64,000 bases of DNA from Rummeliibacillus pycnus (GTDB lineage: Bacteria > Bacillota > Bacilli > Bacillales_A > Planococcaceae), in assembly GCF_002884495.1 (NCBI RefSeq), contig NZ_KZ614145.1, positions 2,060,423 to 2,124,422 on the forward strand, in the 5' to 3' direction. This document shows positions 8,901 through 17,370 of this stretch, piece after piece. A model generated the notes under the pieces. It was not told the DNA's origin and searched no databases. It saw nothing but the letters and a program-made list of their open reading frames with translations. The translations under genes and the position numbers were made by a program. Numbering within the stretch: position 1 is the first letter of the stretch; every line of letters starts with the position of its first letter.

Positions 8901-9641
8901 ATGATTATTCAAAAATTTGGCGGAATTGCTATGCAATCAAAAGCTTCGCGTAGGCATTGCCTTCTCCATATTAAAAGAGCTCTAAAAGAATACGGTAAAA
9001 CAATTGTTGTTGTATCTGCAATGGGTAGATTTGGTGATGCTTATGCTACTGATACCTTATTGAATGTTACTGATGCGTTAAGTACTTCTGCAAAAGCAAA
9101 GGATTTAGTTGCTGCCTGTGGGGAGCTTATTGCCGCTGCTGTTCTATCATCAGAACTTAAACAGTCTGGAATAGATAATCTCTTACTTTACGGTGCTCCA
9201 CTTGGAATAACGACAACCAATAATTTTGGTGATGCTGAAATTATTGACATTAATAAAGAAACGCTCTTATCCGCCCTAAATCAATATGATTGTATAGTTG
9301 TTCCTGGCTTTCAAGGAATTACAGTCGAGGGGGAGATCGCCACTCTTGGTAGAGGTGGCAGCGATTTAACAGCTGCTGTTTTAGGTGCAACTTTATCAAA
9401 TGTATTAATTGAATACTATAAAGATGTCCCAGGTGTAATGACAGGTGATCCCCATTTAGAAGACGATGTAGTTCTTATTAGAGAACTACCTTATTCAGAG
9501 TTCTTAACATTACTAAATAGTGTCCATCCTTTAATCCAAAAAAAAGCAGCGGAAATGGCACAACAGCACCATCTTACGCTGCATATACGAAATGTCTTTT
9601 CTTTAGATTCTGGAACATTTGTATATCCTGATGAAGATTAG
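8901..9641 (+). CDS. Aspartokinase-like protein consisting of the kinase domain only
   Basis: A 246-residue amino-acid kinase most like the catalytic half of DapG-type aspartokinase I. Recognisable segments are VQKFGG-like IIQKFGG at the start, VVVSAMGRFGDAYATD near 35-50, a CGEL motif near 74, VPGFQGIT near 130, LGRGGSD near 146 and DVPGVMTGDP near 175. Bacillus DapG is about 400 residues because it carries two C-terminal ACT domains that bind the feedback inhibitor; these are absent, so any activity should be feedback-insensitive. KFGGTS has become KFGGIA, a change near the nucleotide site. The ATG at 8901 follows AGGAG. It is divergent from the murE-like gene with 114 bases between. Confidence 0.85.
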   Translation: MIIQKFGGIAMQSKASRRHCLLHIKRALKEYGKTIVVVSAMGRFGDAYATDTLLNVTDALSTSAKAKDLVAACGELIAAAVLSSELKQSGIDNLLLYGAPLGITTTNNFGDAEIIDINKETLLSALNQYDCIVVPGFQGITVEGEIATLGRGGSDLTAAVLGATLSNVLIEYYKDVPGVMTGDPHLEDDVVLIRELPYSEFLTLLNSVHPLIQKKAAEMAQQHHLTLHIRNVFSLDSGTFVYPDED

Positions 9642-9644
9642 TTA

Positions 9645-10700
9645 TTATTTGGTTTGATTTCGTTGAATAAAGACTTGTGTAAAATGTTTACCAAAAGCAC
9701 CTGTACCAATTTGATTAAAATCCTTATTCAATAGGGTATCTCGATGTTTTTCTGAATTTAGAAGTCCATTAATTGCTTCTGGCGCATCCAAATAATCCTC
9801 TGTAACATTTTCTCCAGCAGAATCAAATTGAATCTCCGCACTTTTTAATCTATCTTTAAATGCATTACTTTTTTGTTCTTCTTGTGAGATTTTATTGACC
9901 GCAAGTTTTTCACTATGAGCCATTGCCAACTCATTTAAATCTTCCTCAGACAATAGCGCTGGTAATCCTTTTTGAAGTCGATATACATTTGTTAATTCAA
10001 ATAATTGTTTTTGATTTTCTTGATCAATTTCTTCTTGTTTATAGGAAGATGGAACACTTGGAGTTATCAAATCCCCCACATAAGTCATGTCATACGGATG
10101 CTGTTTAACAAGTGTTTCCCCATCAATAAAACGAACTGCTTCCAACGTTTTATCAATTGAATCAAAGTATAATTGAGCATATAGTCCATCATACATGATT
10201 AAAATACGTGACTGTAAATCCTCTTCATTCAAGATAAATGTATATACATTTTTTCTGATTTTGACGTTAACTTCTGTATCCGTAATGGTATTACGATATA
10301 ATTCGTCTATCCCTTGACCAATTTTGAATGGAGTTGCATTTGAATCAGCGCCAGTAGTATAAACCTGTTTCACTTTATGATCTTCAACGCCTACAAGTAT
10401 ATAATTATTTGGTGATTTTTGATAAACCCACCAGTCAAAATCATATGCAGATGGACTTTTTCGATCAGGAGTCCCTAATTTTTCTTTTAGTTTTTTAGTT
10501 GATTGACCAACTAATGTTGATAGCCCTTTAGTTGGTCTTTCAACAACCGAATGATTAAAATCAGGTGCTTTTTTTTGAGGAATCACCTTACCATTTGAAT
10601 TAGGCGCTAATGGTTCGTTTTCTTTGACAGGTTGATTTATATAGAAGAAAACGACTAACAGTGCAGCCAAAATAATTAATACTCTAACAAAAACTTTCAA
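9645..10700 (-). CDS. ylbC: YlbC: CAP-associated domain plus CAP/SCP domain, membrane-anchored
   Basis: A 351-residue protein with an N-terminal membrane helix (about 5-22), a CAP-associated N-terminal domain (about 60-200, with LVGQSTKKLKEKLGTPDR near 65) and a C-terminal CAP/SCP domain (about 235-350) containing LFELTNVYRLQKGLP, MAHSEKLA, GENV and SEKHRDTLLN. CAP domains in bacteria occur in surface and spore-associated proteins, and their biochemical role is unsettled. Its stop lies four bases from that of the convergent aspartokinase-like gene. Bacillus ylbC occupies the same neighbourhood. Confidence 0.88.
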   Translation of the reverse strand: MKVFVRVLIILAALLVVFFYINQPVKENEPLAPNSNGKVIPQKKAPDFNHSVVERPTKGLSTLVGQSTKKLKEKLGTPDRKSPSAYDFDWWVYQKSPNNYILVGVEDHKVKQVYTTGADSNATPFKIGQGIDELYRNTITDTEVNVKIRKNVYTFILNEEDLQSRILIMYDGLYAQLYFDSIDKTLEAVRFIDGETLVKQHPYDMTYVGDLITPSVPSSYKQEEIDQENQKQLFELTNVYRLQKGLPALLSEEDLNELAMAHSEKLAVNKISQEEQKSNAFKDRLKSAEIQFDSAGENVTEDYLDAPEAINGLLNSEKHRDTLLNKDFNQIGTGAFGKHFTQVFIQRNQTK

Positions 10701-10767
10701 TTTAATCTCTCCAATTTTTTATTAACTTTATTATACCAACTACATATATTGATTCACAATGTTGCCA

Positions 10768-10796
10768 TTGCAACTAGTTTCATTTTGCTCTATTAT
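10768..10796 (+). promoter_or_regulatory. Sigma-A-type promoter for the yugN-like gene
   Basis: TTGCAA at 10768-10773 and TATTAT at 10791-10796 are 17 bp apart, 46 bases before the start codon. Confidence 0.65.
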
Positions 10797-10842
10797 AAAA
10801 TGGAAGAAATTTTGTATAAAAGTGTAAAAGGAGGATATTATC

Positions 10843-11208
10843 ATGTATTTTGAAAATACGGGACTTGAAAACAAAGTTGCTCATATTACATTACTTGATG
10901 ACCTAATGAGGCAACATAGCTTAATTCGCGCTACTGGTTGGGATTACGAACGTATTACTTGGGATCGTAAATTTGTTGTCCAAGAAGGTACTTACTATTT
11001 ACGAATTTTTGGTATTTCAAAAGACGGCGACAACGGTTCAAATGATTCCAACATCACTTTATTAAAACCCGTTCTTGGAAAACACTATTTCCCACATGGT
11101 ATTGAATATGGCGAAGATGAAATCTACCCTGCTAATTTGGTGAAATCATGTCAAGACATTTTAGCTTCACTTTCAAAACAACTAGATCAATTTATTGTCC
11201 AAGCATAA
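10843..11208 (+). CDS. YugN-like family protein
   Basis: A 121-residue soluble protein. The opening MYFENTGLENKVA and the block GWDYERITWDRKFVVQEGTYYLR, followed by HYFPHGIEY near residue 87, match the YugN-like family of Bacillales, whose function is unknown. AGGAGG lies ten bases before the ATG. It has its own promoter and terminator and looks monocistronic. Confidence 0.85.
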   Translation: MYFENTGLENKVAHITLLDDLMRQHSLIRATGWDYERITWDRKFVVQEGTYYLRIFGISKDGDNGSNDSNITLLKPVLGKHYFPHGIEYGEDEIYPANLVKSCQDILASLSKQLDQFIVQA

Positions 11209-11226
11209 TGCAATTATTCTTTAATT

Positions 11227-11265
11227 GCCGTACAAAATGATCAATAATCCCATTTTTTGTACGGC
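11227..11265 (+). terminator. Intrinsic terminator after the yugN-like gene
   Basis: GCCGTACAAAA (11227-11237) pairs with TTTTGTACGGC (11255-11265) and is followed by TTATTTATTTT. Confidence 0.85.
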
Positions 11266-11578
11266 TTATTTATTTTGACATTATACAATTTGCGTATTGA
11301 CGTAGAGTATATAAACAAGTACTCACTTCTTTGACGTATTATAACTTTATGCTCATCTACCAAGGTAAGTCTCCAATCGCTTTTCCAATTTTGAACGTGA
11401 CAGCCTTTACTTATATAATAGCTTTTTTAGAAAATAAACAATCCTTCATTAATCTATCCTATATAAATCAATTCTCTACTTTCAATAACAAAATTATTCT
11501 TGAAAGAGTTCTTTCATTTAGCATGATTTTCAAAAAACTCCTCATACTATCACTGTCAAATATATATGGGTGATTAGG
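11266..11578. other. Gap without a supported gene
   Basis: About 310 bases separate the yugN-like terminator from the ytvI-like gene. An 80-codon open frame starting with TTG at 11331 and ending at 11573 fills most of it, but it has no ribosome site, resembles no family I know and overlaps the ytvI leader. Promoter-like TTGACG occurs at 11299-11304 without a convincing -10. I leave it unassigned. Confidence 0.5.
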
Positions 11579-12634
11579 ATGATTTTACAGCGCATATTCT
11601 CAAAGTTTTTTCCTTGGTTCGTTTTTGTTTTATCTTTTTTATTTTCAATATTCTATGCAAGACCAATACTCTTTGGATTTTTGACAGCTCTTTGTTTTAA
11701 TCCTCTGATCTTTAAATACGAAAAACAGTGGCGTAAATCAAGACGTTTTATCGTTTTAGTTTTCTTCACTATTTTCAGCGTAGTTGTGCTTGCATGTTGT
11801 TACTTTTTATATGCTCTAATGGTATTAAAATTTGTTGGCTTTTCTCAGTGGATTCCACATTTTTTAGATACGGTCAATGAAAGATGGATCTATTTTCAAT
11901 CGAAACTATCAAATATCACGCATGATTTACCTCGTCCCATTATACTTTCTATACAACAATGGATTGAACAAATGTTGAGTAGTTTACAAAAAAATGTAAC
12001 TACATATATTCAGGCAGATCGACTACTCAATTTTTTTCAAAGGGTTCCTTCAGTAATATTTAAGCTTTTTATATATTTCTTAGCACTATATTATTCGATG
12101 CTAGAAATGCCTAGTATTCTCAAATCCTTCAGTAAATGGTTGCACCTCGAAGGAAATTCTTCAGCAAAAGTATTTGTGCAACATTTAAAAAAAGGTACTC
12201 TTGATTTTCTAAAAGCACAATTAATAGTAAGTGTTGTGATCTTTTGTGTTACATTATGTACTTTATTTTGGATTACACCGCGTTATGCAATCCCTTTGGC
12301 CATTCTCGTTTGGTTTGTAGATTTACTTCCAATTTTAGGTGGGATGATGGTTTTAATACCATGGGCGCTTATCAGTTGGATTAATGGTCAGAGTCTTGAG
12401 GGTACTGTTCTATTTATATTAGCTATTGTAGTGATCCTATTACGTCAAATTCTTGAAACCAAGGTAACAAGTAGTCATCTTGGTCTCCCGCCTCTCACAA
12501 CCCTTATCTGTATGTATGTTGGATTTGAAATGTTTGGCTTTATAGGTTTTCTTATAGGTCCATTTGTGGCTATTTTAATCGTAGTAATCGAACAATTTAG
12601 AAAAAGTTGGGCAATTGCCAATAAAAAAAACTAA
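11579..12634 (+). CDS. YtvI-like AI-2E family permease (sporulation integral membrane protein)
   Basis: A 351-residue membrane protein of the AI-2E/PerM family, closest in pattern to sporulation protein YtvI. It has two N-terminal helices, a soluble helical stretch (about 95-155) and a C-terminal block of helices containing WFVDLLPILGGMMVLIPWA near 240-260 and the family's final GFLIGPFVAIL segment near 325. The transported substrate is unknown. I use the ATG at 11579, five bases after GGGTGA; a GTG at 11570 is an alternative. The hydrophobic profile and length (about 350) fit the family. Confidence 0.82.
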   Translation: MILQRIFSKFFPWFVFVLSFLFSIFYARPILFGFLTALCFNPLIFKYEKQWRKSRRFIVLVFFTIFSVVVLACCYFLYALMVLKFVGFSQWIPHFLDTVNERWIYFQSKLSNITHDLPRPIILSIQQWIEQMLSSLQKNVTTYIQADRLLNFFQRVPSVIFKLFIYFLALYYSMLEMPSILKSFSKWLHLEGNSSAKVFVQHLKKGTLDFLKAQLIVSVVIFCVTLCTLFWITPRYAIPLAILVWFVDLLPILGGMMVLIPWALISWINGQSLEGTVLFILAIVVILLRQILETKVTSSHLGLPPLTTLICMYVGFEMFGFIGFLIGPFVAILIVVIEQFRKSWAIANKKN

Positions 12635-12647
12635 TTGCTCCTTCTAT

Positions 12648-12684
12648 AAAAAGTATAGAGAAAGCTTACCTCTCTATACTTTTT
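12648..12684 (+). terminator. Intrinsic terminator after the ytvI-like gene
   Basis: AAAAAGTATAGAG (12648-12660) pairs perfectly with CTCTATACTTTTT (12672-12684), followed by ATTTT. The A-rich left side makes it usable in both directions. Confidence 0.88.
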
Positions 12685-12807
12685 ATTTTAATATTTTTAA
12701 TACGTAAAGTGGAACAGACTTCACATGGATGTAACTCTGCCAGCAGAAAATGTCCACTTGTGGAAATAGATTTCCATATATATTTTATTTTTAGTGTAAA
12801 AGAAAAA

Positions 12808-12850
12808 GACTGTAAGACAAACTGAAAAATTTCTAGTTTGTCTTACAGTC
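12808..12850. repeat. Dispersed hairpin repeat, copy 2
   Basis: A perfect 16-bp inverted repeat (12808-12823 with 12835-12850; left arm GACTGTAAGACAAACT) preceded by AGAAAAA and followed by TGAGAC, the best-preserved of three related elements. A second hairpin follows at once: ACTAATTTCT (12855-12864) with AGAAATTAGT (12871-12880) and then TTTTT. Both lie between the convergent ytvI-like and ctaM genes. Confidence 0.75.
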
Positions 12851-12889
12851 TGAGACTAATTTCTCTTCATAGAAATTAGTTTTTTATGA

Positions 12890-13354
12890 TTAATGGTTAT
12901 TTAATATTGCTTTTATCACAGAGGTTGTTGGTCCGCCACTATAAAATACATAAAGCAATAAATATACAATAACGCCTGTAATCGCTACGAAAAACCAGAT
13001 TACACCAGTTATTGGTCCCAATTTACGGTGACGATTTAGTTTATTTGTAAAGCCTGTAATCAACGTAATAATACCAAATACCGCACCAGAAGTTGCCAAA
13101 ATAATATGGAATACTAGGAAGATTGTATAATATTTCCTCAAATGTTCAGGGCCACCAAATGCAGTATTACCAATAAATACTGTTCTAGTTACATAAATAA
13201 TAAAGAATAACAATGCTGATATTGCAGCAGCAATCATTGTTTTCTTATGTGCTTCAATTTTCTTTTGTTTTATAAGCACCCAACCAATCGCAATGAGAAC
13301 AGCACTAAGAACGATGAAAGAGGTACTAATAGTTGGTAAAATAGGTAAACTCAT
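12890..13354 (-). CDS. ctaM: DUF420 membrane protein CtaM, aa3-oxidase assembly factor
   Basis: A 154-residue protein with four or five membrane helices belonging to DUF420. Conserved histidines are seen in the EAHKKTMIAA, FHIILA and LNRHRKLGPIT segments. In Staphylococcus aureus CtaM is required for activity of the QoxABCD aa3 quinol oxidase; B. subtilis YozB is a relative. AGGAG precedes the ATG. It lies 23 bases downstream of ctaG in the same direction, so the two are probably one unit serving the oxidases encoded here. Confidence 0.87.
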   Translation of the reverse strand: MSLPILPTISTSFIVLSAVLIAIGWVLIKQKKIEAHKKTMIAAAISALLFFIIYVTRTVFIGNTAFGGPEHLRKYYTIFLVFHIILATSGAVFGIITLITGFTNKLNRHRKLGPITGVIWFFVAITGVIVYLLLYVFYSGGPTTSVIKAILNNH

Positions 13355-13377
13355 TTTTTTACTCCTAACACTCTAGA

Positions 13378-14301
13378 TTAATTATGATATTGATTTGCAT
13401 ATAGACGTTTTCTTTCTTTTAATGCTTCTTCAGTCATTTGATCTGCATTTTTTTGATCATTTCTATACCACAAAATAAAGACTCGTCCAAGAATACATGC
13501 AAAAATAATTTCTTGAATTATTTTCATGATCACACCACCGAGTTGTTGATCCTCAAGAGGTGACATATTAGTAAATAATTCAGGACCTGATAATGTCAGT
13601 CCTTGTAAAGTCGAACTTGGTACGCAAAGTGTCATTGCTTTCATCCATGTTTCTCCATCCGTGTAAGTGCTATAGAATGGGGTCGAAGAGAAGATGATTA
13701 AAGCACACGCTGGTGTAATTAAAATTGCATTGGCAATTATATAGAAAAATTTATTTAAGTCTTTCATGCGAGGTTCATCCTCAACCGTATTTAATAATGG
13801 CCAATACATAAATAATGCTGACATGAATAGTACAAACGTATATATACCATGCAATGTTTCATCTAATTTTATAAAATCAAACACCGTTGGTAAATGGTAC
13901 AAAGAGAATAAAAAAACAAAAAGGAAAATTGCAATTATTGGTCTTGTCAAAAAATGAAATGCTGGCTTAATATAAGGCAAATTTATAGTACTTTTCCACA
14001 ACCAGTTTGGAATACCAATAATAAAGAAAATAGGAATAAATAGTAGCAAAAAAGCCATTTGAACCATATGCATTGTAAACATAATATGTGCCATTAAATC
14101 TATAGGTGATCCAATAATGACATATAGCATAATCATTGCGAATACAAATGATATAGCCTCTCCCTTTTTTAATTTCTCACTATATTCAAAGTCTTTTCTC
14201 CATTTTATTGTCACTAAAAAATAGAGCACTGTAAAGAATACTAATACACCAATTAATATAGGGCTCCACATAGCCCTAAATCCAAAAATACTTAAAGGCA
14301 T
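13378..14301 (-). CDS. ctaG: Cytochrome c oxidase assembly factor CtaG
   Basis: A 307-residue polytopic protein of the caa3-type CtaG family, required in Bacillus for formation of active caa3 oxidase, probably through copper delivery. About seven hydrophobic segments are visible, with the conserved His/Met-rich stretch DLMAHIMFTMHMVQM near residue 70. The ATG at 14301 has GGAG nine bases upstream; eleven more in-frame codons upstream have none. It follows the ctaBCDEF genes but is separated from ctaF by a strong terminator. Confidence 0.93.
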   Translation of the reverse strand: MPLSIFGFRAMWSPILIGVLVFFTVLYFLVTIKWRKDFEYSEKLKKGEAISFVFAMIMLYVIIGSPIDLMAHIMFTMHMVQMAFLLLFIPIFFIIGIPNWLWKSTINLPYIKPAFHFLTRPIIAIFLFVFLFSLYHLPTVFDFIKLDETLHGIYTFVLFMSALFMYWPLLNTVEDEPRMKDLNKFFYIIANAILITPACALIIFSSTPFYSTYTDGETWMKAMTLCVPSSTLQGLTLSGPELFTNMSPLEDQQLGGVIMKIIQEIIFACILGRVFILWYRNDQKNADQMTEEALKERKRLYANQYHN

Positions 14302-14453
14302 CGAAGTTCGCTCCTTTACATTCAATACCTTCATTATAAATTGCTTACATTAAAACAGCAATGAACGAATCTTGACAATTTTTTCTGGAATTTCAATGTA
14401 TCTACTATATTTCATTTAGTAGATACATTATTATTTCTCTCAAATTCCCAAAA

Positions 14454-14489
14454 AAAGACCAAGTCTATTTTAAAATAGACTTGGTCTTT
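14454..14489 (-). terminator. Terminator of the cta operon between ctaF and ctaG
   Basis: A perfect 36-bp palindrome (18-bp arms beginning AAAGACCAAGTC) immediately follows ctaF; on the minus strand it is followed by a T run (complement of A at 14450-14456). It should stop or attenuate transcription before ctaG. Confidence 0.9.
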
Positions 14490-14500
14490 AAGTGTAAATT

Positions 14501-14833
14501 CTAAATCCAGATAATTGTTACAAACGCAAGAATCATTGTAAAGGCAACGATTACACTAGAGTACATAAAGAATTGCATAATTCCTGTACCTTTTTCGCTT
14601 AAGTGCATAAAGTAATACAATTGTAGTCCAACTTGAACACCCGCAAATAATAAAATGATTGGTATTACAAGGTAAGCTGAAAATCCAGCTTGAACTGCAG
14701 CGAATGCGATAAATGTCAAGAAAATCATGATTGCAAAGACAGTTACTTGATTACGCATCGCTTGACTTGCTTGTCGGCGAGACTGTTTGTATTCTGCTTC
14801 GCTTCTAGTTTCTACGTGTACATCATGTGACAT
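14501..14833 (-). CDS. ctaF: caa3 cytochrome c oxidase subunit IV
   Basis: A 110-residue subunit IV with three membrane helices (about 30-50, 55-75, 88-108) after a polar N terminus with the QSRRQASQAMRNQ segment. It is a small structural subunit of the caa3 oxidase with no catalytic residue. Its ATG overlaps the ctaE stop codon, indicating translational coupling. Confidence 0.95.
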   Translation of the reverse strand: MSHDVHVETRSEAEYKQSRRQASQAMRNQVTVFAIMIFLTFIAFAAVQAGFSAYLVIPIILLFAGVQVGLQLYYFMHLSEKGTGIMQFFMYSSVIVAFTMILAFVTIIWI

Positions 14834-15459
14834 TATTTTATCACTCCCATCAAGTAAACTACAGTGAAGATGAATACCCAGACAACATCAATAAAGTGCC
14901 AATATAAAGATGCAATGTAATACTTAGGTGCATTATAAAGGTTTAAACCACGTTTTGCATTACGCAGCATTAATAGTATAATCCAACCCAAACCAATGGC
15001 AACATGTAATCCGTGAGTACCTACTAATGTATAGAAAGAAGATCCAAATGCACTTTGAGTAAATGTAAAACCTAGGTGAACATAGTGATTAAATTCATAG
15101 ATTTCAAAACCTAAGAATCCAAGACCTAAAAGAACTGTAATAGCTAACCATGCTTGCATAGCTTTAAAGTTTAAATTTTTCATGTGATAGATGGCATACA
15201 CACTAGTCAATGAAGAAGTTAAAAGTAACATTGTCATAATGAATGCAAGTGGTAATTCAAATAAACTTTGAGTAGTAAATTCCATACCACTAGGTCCTTT
15301 ATCTTTAAGAGCTAAGAATGTAGCAAATAAGGTAGCAAACAGAACCGTTTCACCGCCAAGGAAAATCCAAAATCCTAGAACTTTGTTTTTCCCTTCTATC
15401 GTTGATTGTTCTGGATGTGCTGGCCAAGATTGTGGGGTAAATTTAGTTTTTAAATCCAT
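14833..15459 (-). CDS. ctaE: caa3 cytochrome c oxidase subunit III
   Basis: A 208-residue subunit III with five membrane helices. The family signature is clear in FWIFLGGETVLFATLFATF near residue 30, GTHGLHVAIGL near 150 and YWHFIDVVWVFIFTVVYL at the C terminus. Subunit III stabilises the catalytic core. Start and stop codons overlap its neighbours ctaD and ctaF by a base, typical of a tightly coupled operon. Confidence 0.97.
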   Translation of the reverse strand: MDLKTKFTPQSWPAHPEQSTIEGKNKVLGFWIFLGGETVLFATLFATFLALKDKGPSGMEFTTQSLFELPLAFIMTMLLLTSSLTSVYAIYHMKNLNFKAMQAWLAITVLLGLGFLGFEIYEFNHYVHLGFTFTQSAFGSSFYTLVGTHGLHVAIGLGWIILLMLRNAKRGLNLYNAPKYYIASLYWHFIDVVWVFIFTVVYLMGVIK

Positions 15460-17330
15460 TATTTGTTACCCCCTTTTTCGTTCAATAATTCTTCTTTACT
15501 GATATGGTAACCTAAATCATCTTTTAAGGAACGATAAGCCATAGAAAGAACAGTAATTGCTAAACCAATAATTAAAAGTGCCAAAGACCATGGTTTGTCA
15601 GCATCTGGGTGATAAAGTGCACCAAAACCTGCTATAAATAAACCAACTACCATTACAAATGGAACAAAAGAATTATTTGGCATATGAATATCCGAGATAG
15701 GTTCAGCATAGGACATACCTTCTTTATTTCCTTCCATTTTTTCAATCCAATAAGTATCTAATCCACGAACAAGCGGAGTTTGTTTGAAGTTATAGTATGG
15801 TACTGGTTGTGGGATTGCCCATTCAAGAGTACGTCCGTCTCCCCATGGATCACGACCAGCTGGTTCATTTTTAATTGTAGTGATAATAACATTAAGTACT
15901 AATATTATGACACCGATTGCCATTAGGAATGCACCAATTGTCGAGATAAAGTTAAATGTATCCAACCCTTGATTTGGTAGGAAAGTAAACACACGACGTG
16001 GCATACCCATTAACCCTAAGAAATGTTGAACAAAGAATGTACAATGGAAACCTACAAAAAAGAACACAAATGTAATTTTGCCCAGTGTCTCATTTAGCAT
16101 TCGGTTGAACATCAATGGCCAATAGAAATGTGTAGCTGCTAATAATGCTAATACAACACCACCTACAATAACATAGTGGAAGTGGGCTACGATGAAATAC
16201 GTATCATGCAATTGATAATCGAGAGGTGCTGCTGCTTGCATAACACCTGTAACCCCACCTGCTACGAAGGATGGAATAAAACCAAGTGCATAAAGCATTG
16301 GTGTTGTAACTTTAATTGAGCCTCCCCACATTGTACACAGCCAGTTGAATACTTTCATACCAGTTGGTACAGCAATCGCCATTGTTGCAACAGCGAAAAT
16401 GGCGTTTGCAGTCGCACCAAGACCTACAGTGAACATATGGTGAGCCCATACCATGAATCCAAGGAACCCAATTAAGATTGTCGCAAATACCATAGAAGAG
16501 TAACCGAATAAACGTTTTCTTGCGAATACCGGTATCACCTCTGAAAAAATACCAAAAGCCGGAAGGACCAAGATATATACTTCAGGGTGACCGAAAATCC
16601 AGAATAAATGTTCCCAGATGATTGTGTTACCACCCATAGTATGGTTAAAGAAGTTCGCTCCAAACATACGATCAAAGATCATGAAGAATAATCCAATAGT
16701 AAGTGGAGGGAATGCAAATAAAATTAAAGCACTTGCTACGAAAGTAGTCCAAGTAAGTAATGGCATACGCATAAAAGTCATACCAGGAGCACGCATATTA
16801 ATAATTGTTACGATGAAGTTAATACCTGAAATTAAAGTACCTGCACCAGATATTTGTAAACCAATAGCATAAAAGTCAATACCATGACCAGGTGATGCTA
16901 AAGATAGTGATGCATAAGAAGTCCAGCCAGCATCAGGAGCTCCACCAAGGAACCATGATAAGTTTAAGAAAATACCTCCAAATAAGAATAGCCAGAAACC
17001 AAGTGAGTTTAAGAATGGGAATGCAACGTCACGCGCACCTATTTGTAATGGTACCGCTGCGTTCATAAATGCGAAAAGCAATGGCATAGCAGCTAAGAAA
17101 ATCATTGTTGTACCATGCATTGTCAAAATTTCATTAAAGAGACCAGCACTTACAAAATCATTATTTGGTTTTGCAAGTTGGATACGAATGAGCATTGCTT
17201 CAATACCACCGATTACGAAGAAAAGTGTACCGGCAATAAGGTAAAGAATGGCGATTTTTTTATGGTCGACTGTTGTAATATAGTCCCAAATAGTTGCGCC
17301 AAAGCCCTTTTTCTTTGCAGTTGAGCTCAC
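15459..17330 (-). CDS. ctaD: caa3 cytochrome c oxidase subunit I
   Basis: The 623-residue catalytic subunit reduces oxygen to water and pumps protons using heme a, heme a3 and CuB. Visible landmarks are TTVDHKKI near the start, MHGTTMIFL with a heme ligand His, WEHLFWIFGHPEVYILVLPAFGI with the CuB His and cross-linked Tyr, MVWAHHMFTVG with the CuB His pair, and HFHYVIVGG with the heme a and a3 ligands. I choose the GTG at 17330, eight bases after AAGGAGG; the in-frame TTG at 17348 overlaps that ribosome site. Confidence 0.97.
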   Translation of the reverse strand: MSSTAKKKGFGATIWDYITTVDHKKIAILYLIAGTLFFVIGGIEAMLIRIQLAKPNNDFVSAGLFNEILTMHGTTMIFLAAMPLLFAFMNAAVPLQIGARDVAFPFLNSLGFWLFLFGGIFLNLSWFLGGAPDAGWTSYASLSLASPGHGIDFYAIGLQISGAGTLISGINFIVTIINMRAPGMTFMRMPLLTWTTFVASALILFAFPPLTIGLFFMIFDRMFGANFFNHTMGGNTIIWEHLFWIFGHPEVYILVLPAFGIFSEVIPVFARKRLFGYSSMVFATILIGFLGFMVWAHHMFTVGLGATANAIFAVATMAIAVPTGMKVFNWLCTMWGGSIKVTTPMLYALGFIPSFVAGGVTGVMQAAAPLDYQLHDTYFIVAHFHYVIVGGVVLALLAATHFYWPLMFNRMLNETLGKITFVFFFVGFHCTFFVQHFLGLMGMPRRVFTFLPNQGLDTFNFISTIGAFLMAIGVIILVLNVIITTIKNEPAGRDPWGDGRTLEWAIPQPVPYYNFKQTPLVRGLDTYWIEKMEGNKEGMSYAEPISDIHMPNNSFVPFVMVVGLFIAGFGALYHPDADKPWSLALLIIGLAITVLSMAYRSLKDDLGYHISKEELLNEKGGNK

Positions 17331-17370
17331 AACCTTAACCTCCTTCAAAATGATTCAAATAGAATTTTCA

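Noticed and set aside
11331-11573. 80-codon open frame before the ytvI-like gene
   Set aside because: TTG start without a ribosome site, no family resemblance and overlap with the ytvI leader; I treat it as chance.
12761-12776. TGGAAAT-AG-ATTTCCA dyad in the ytvI-ctaM gap
   Set aside because: Symmetric, but it lies between the 3' ends of convergent genes, where an operator has no obvious target; probably part of a decayed repeat.
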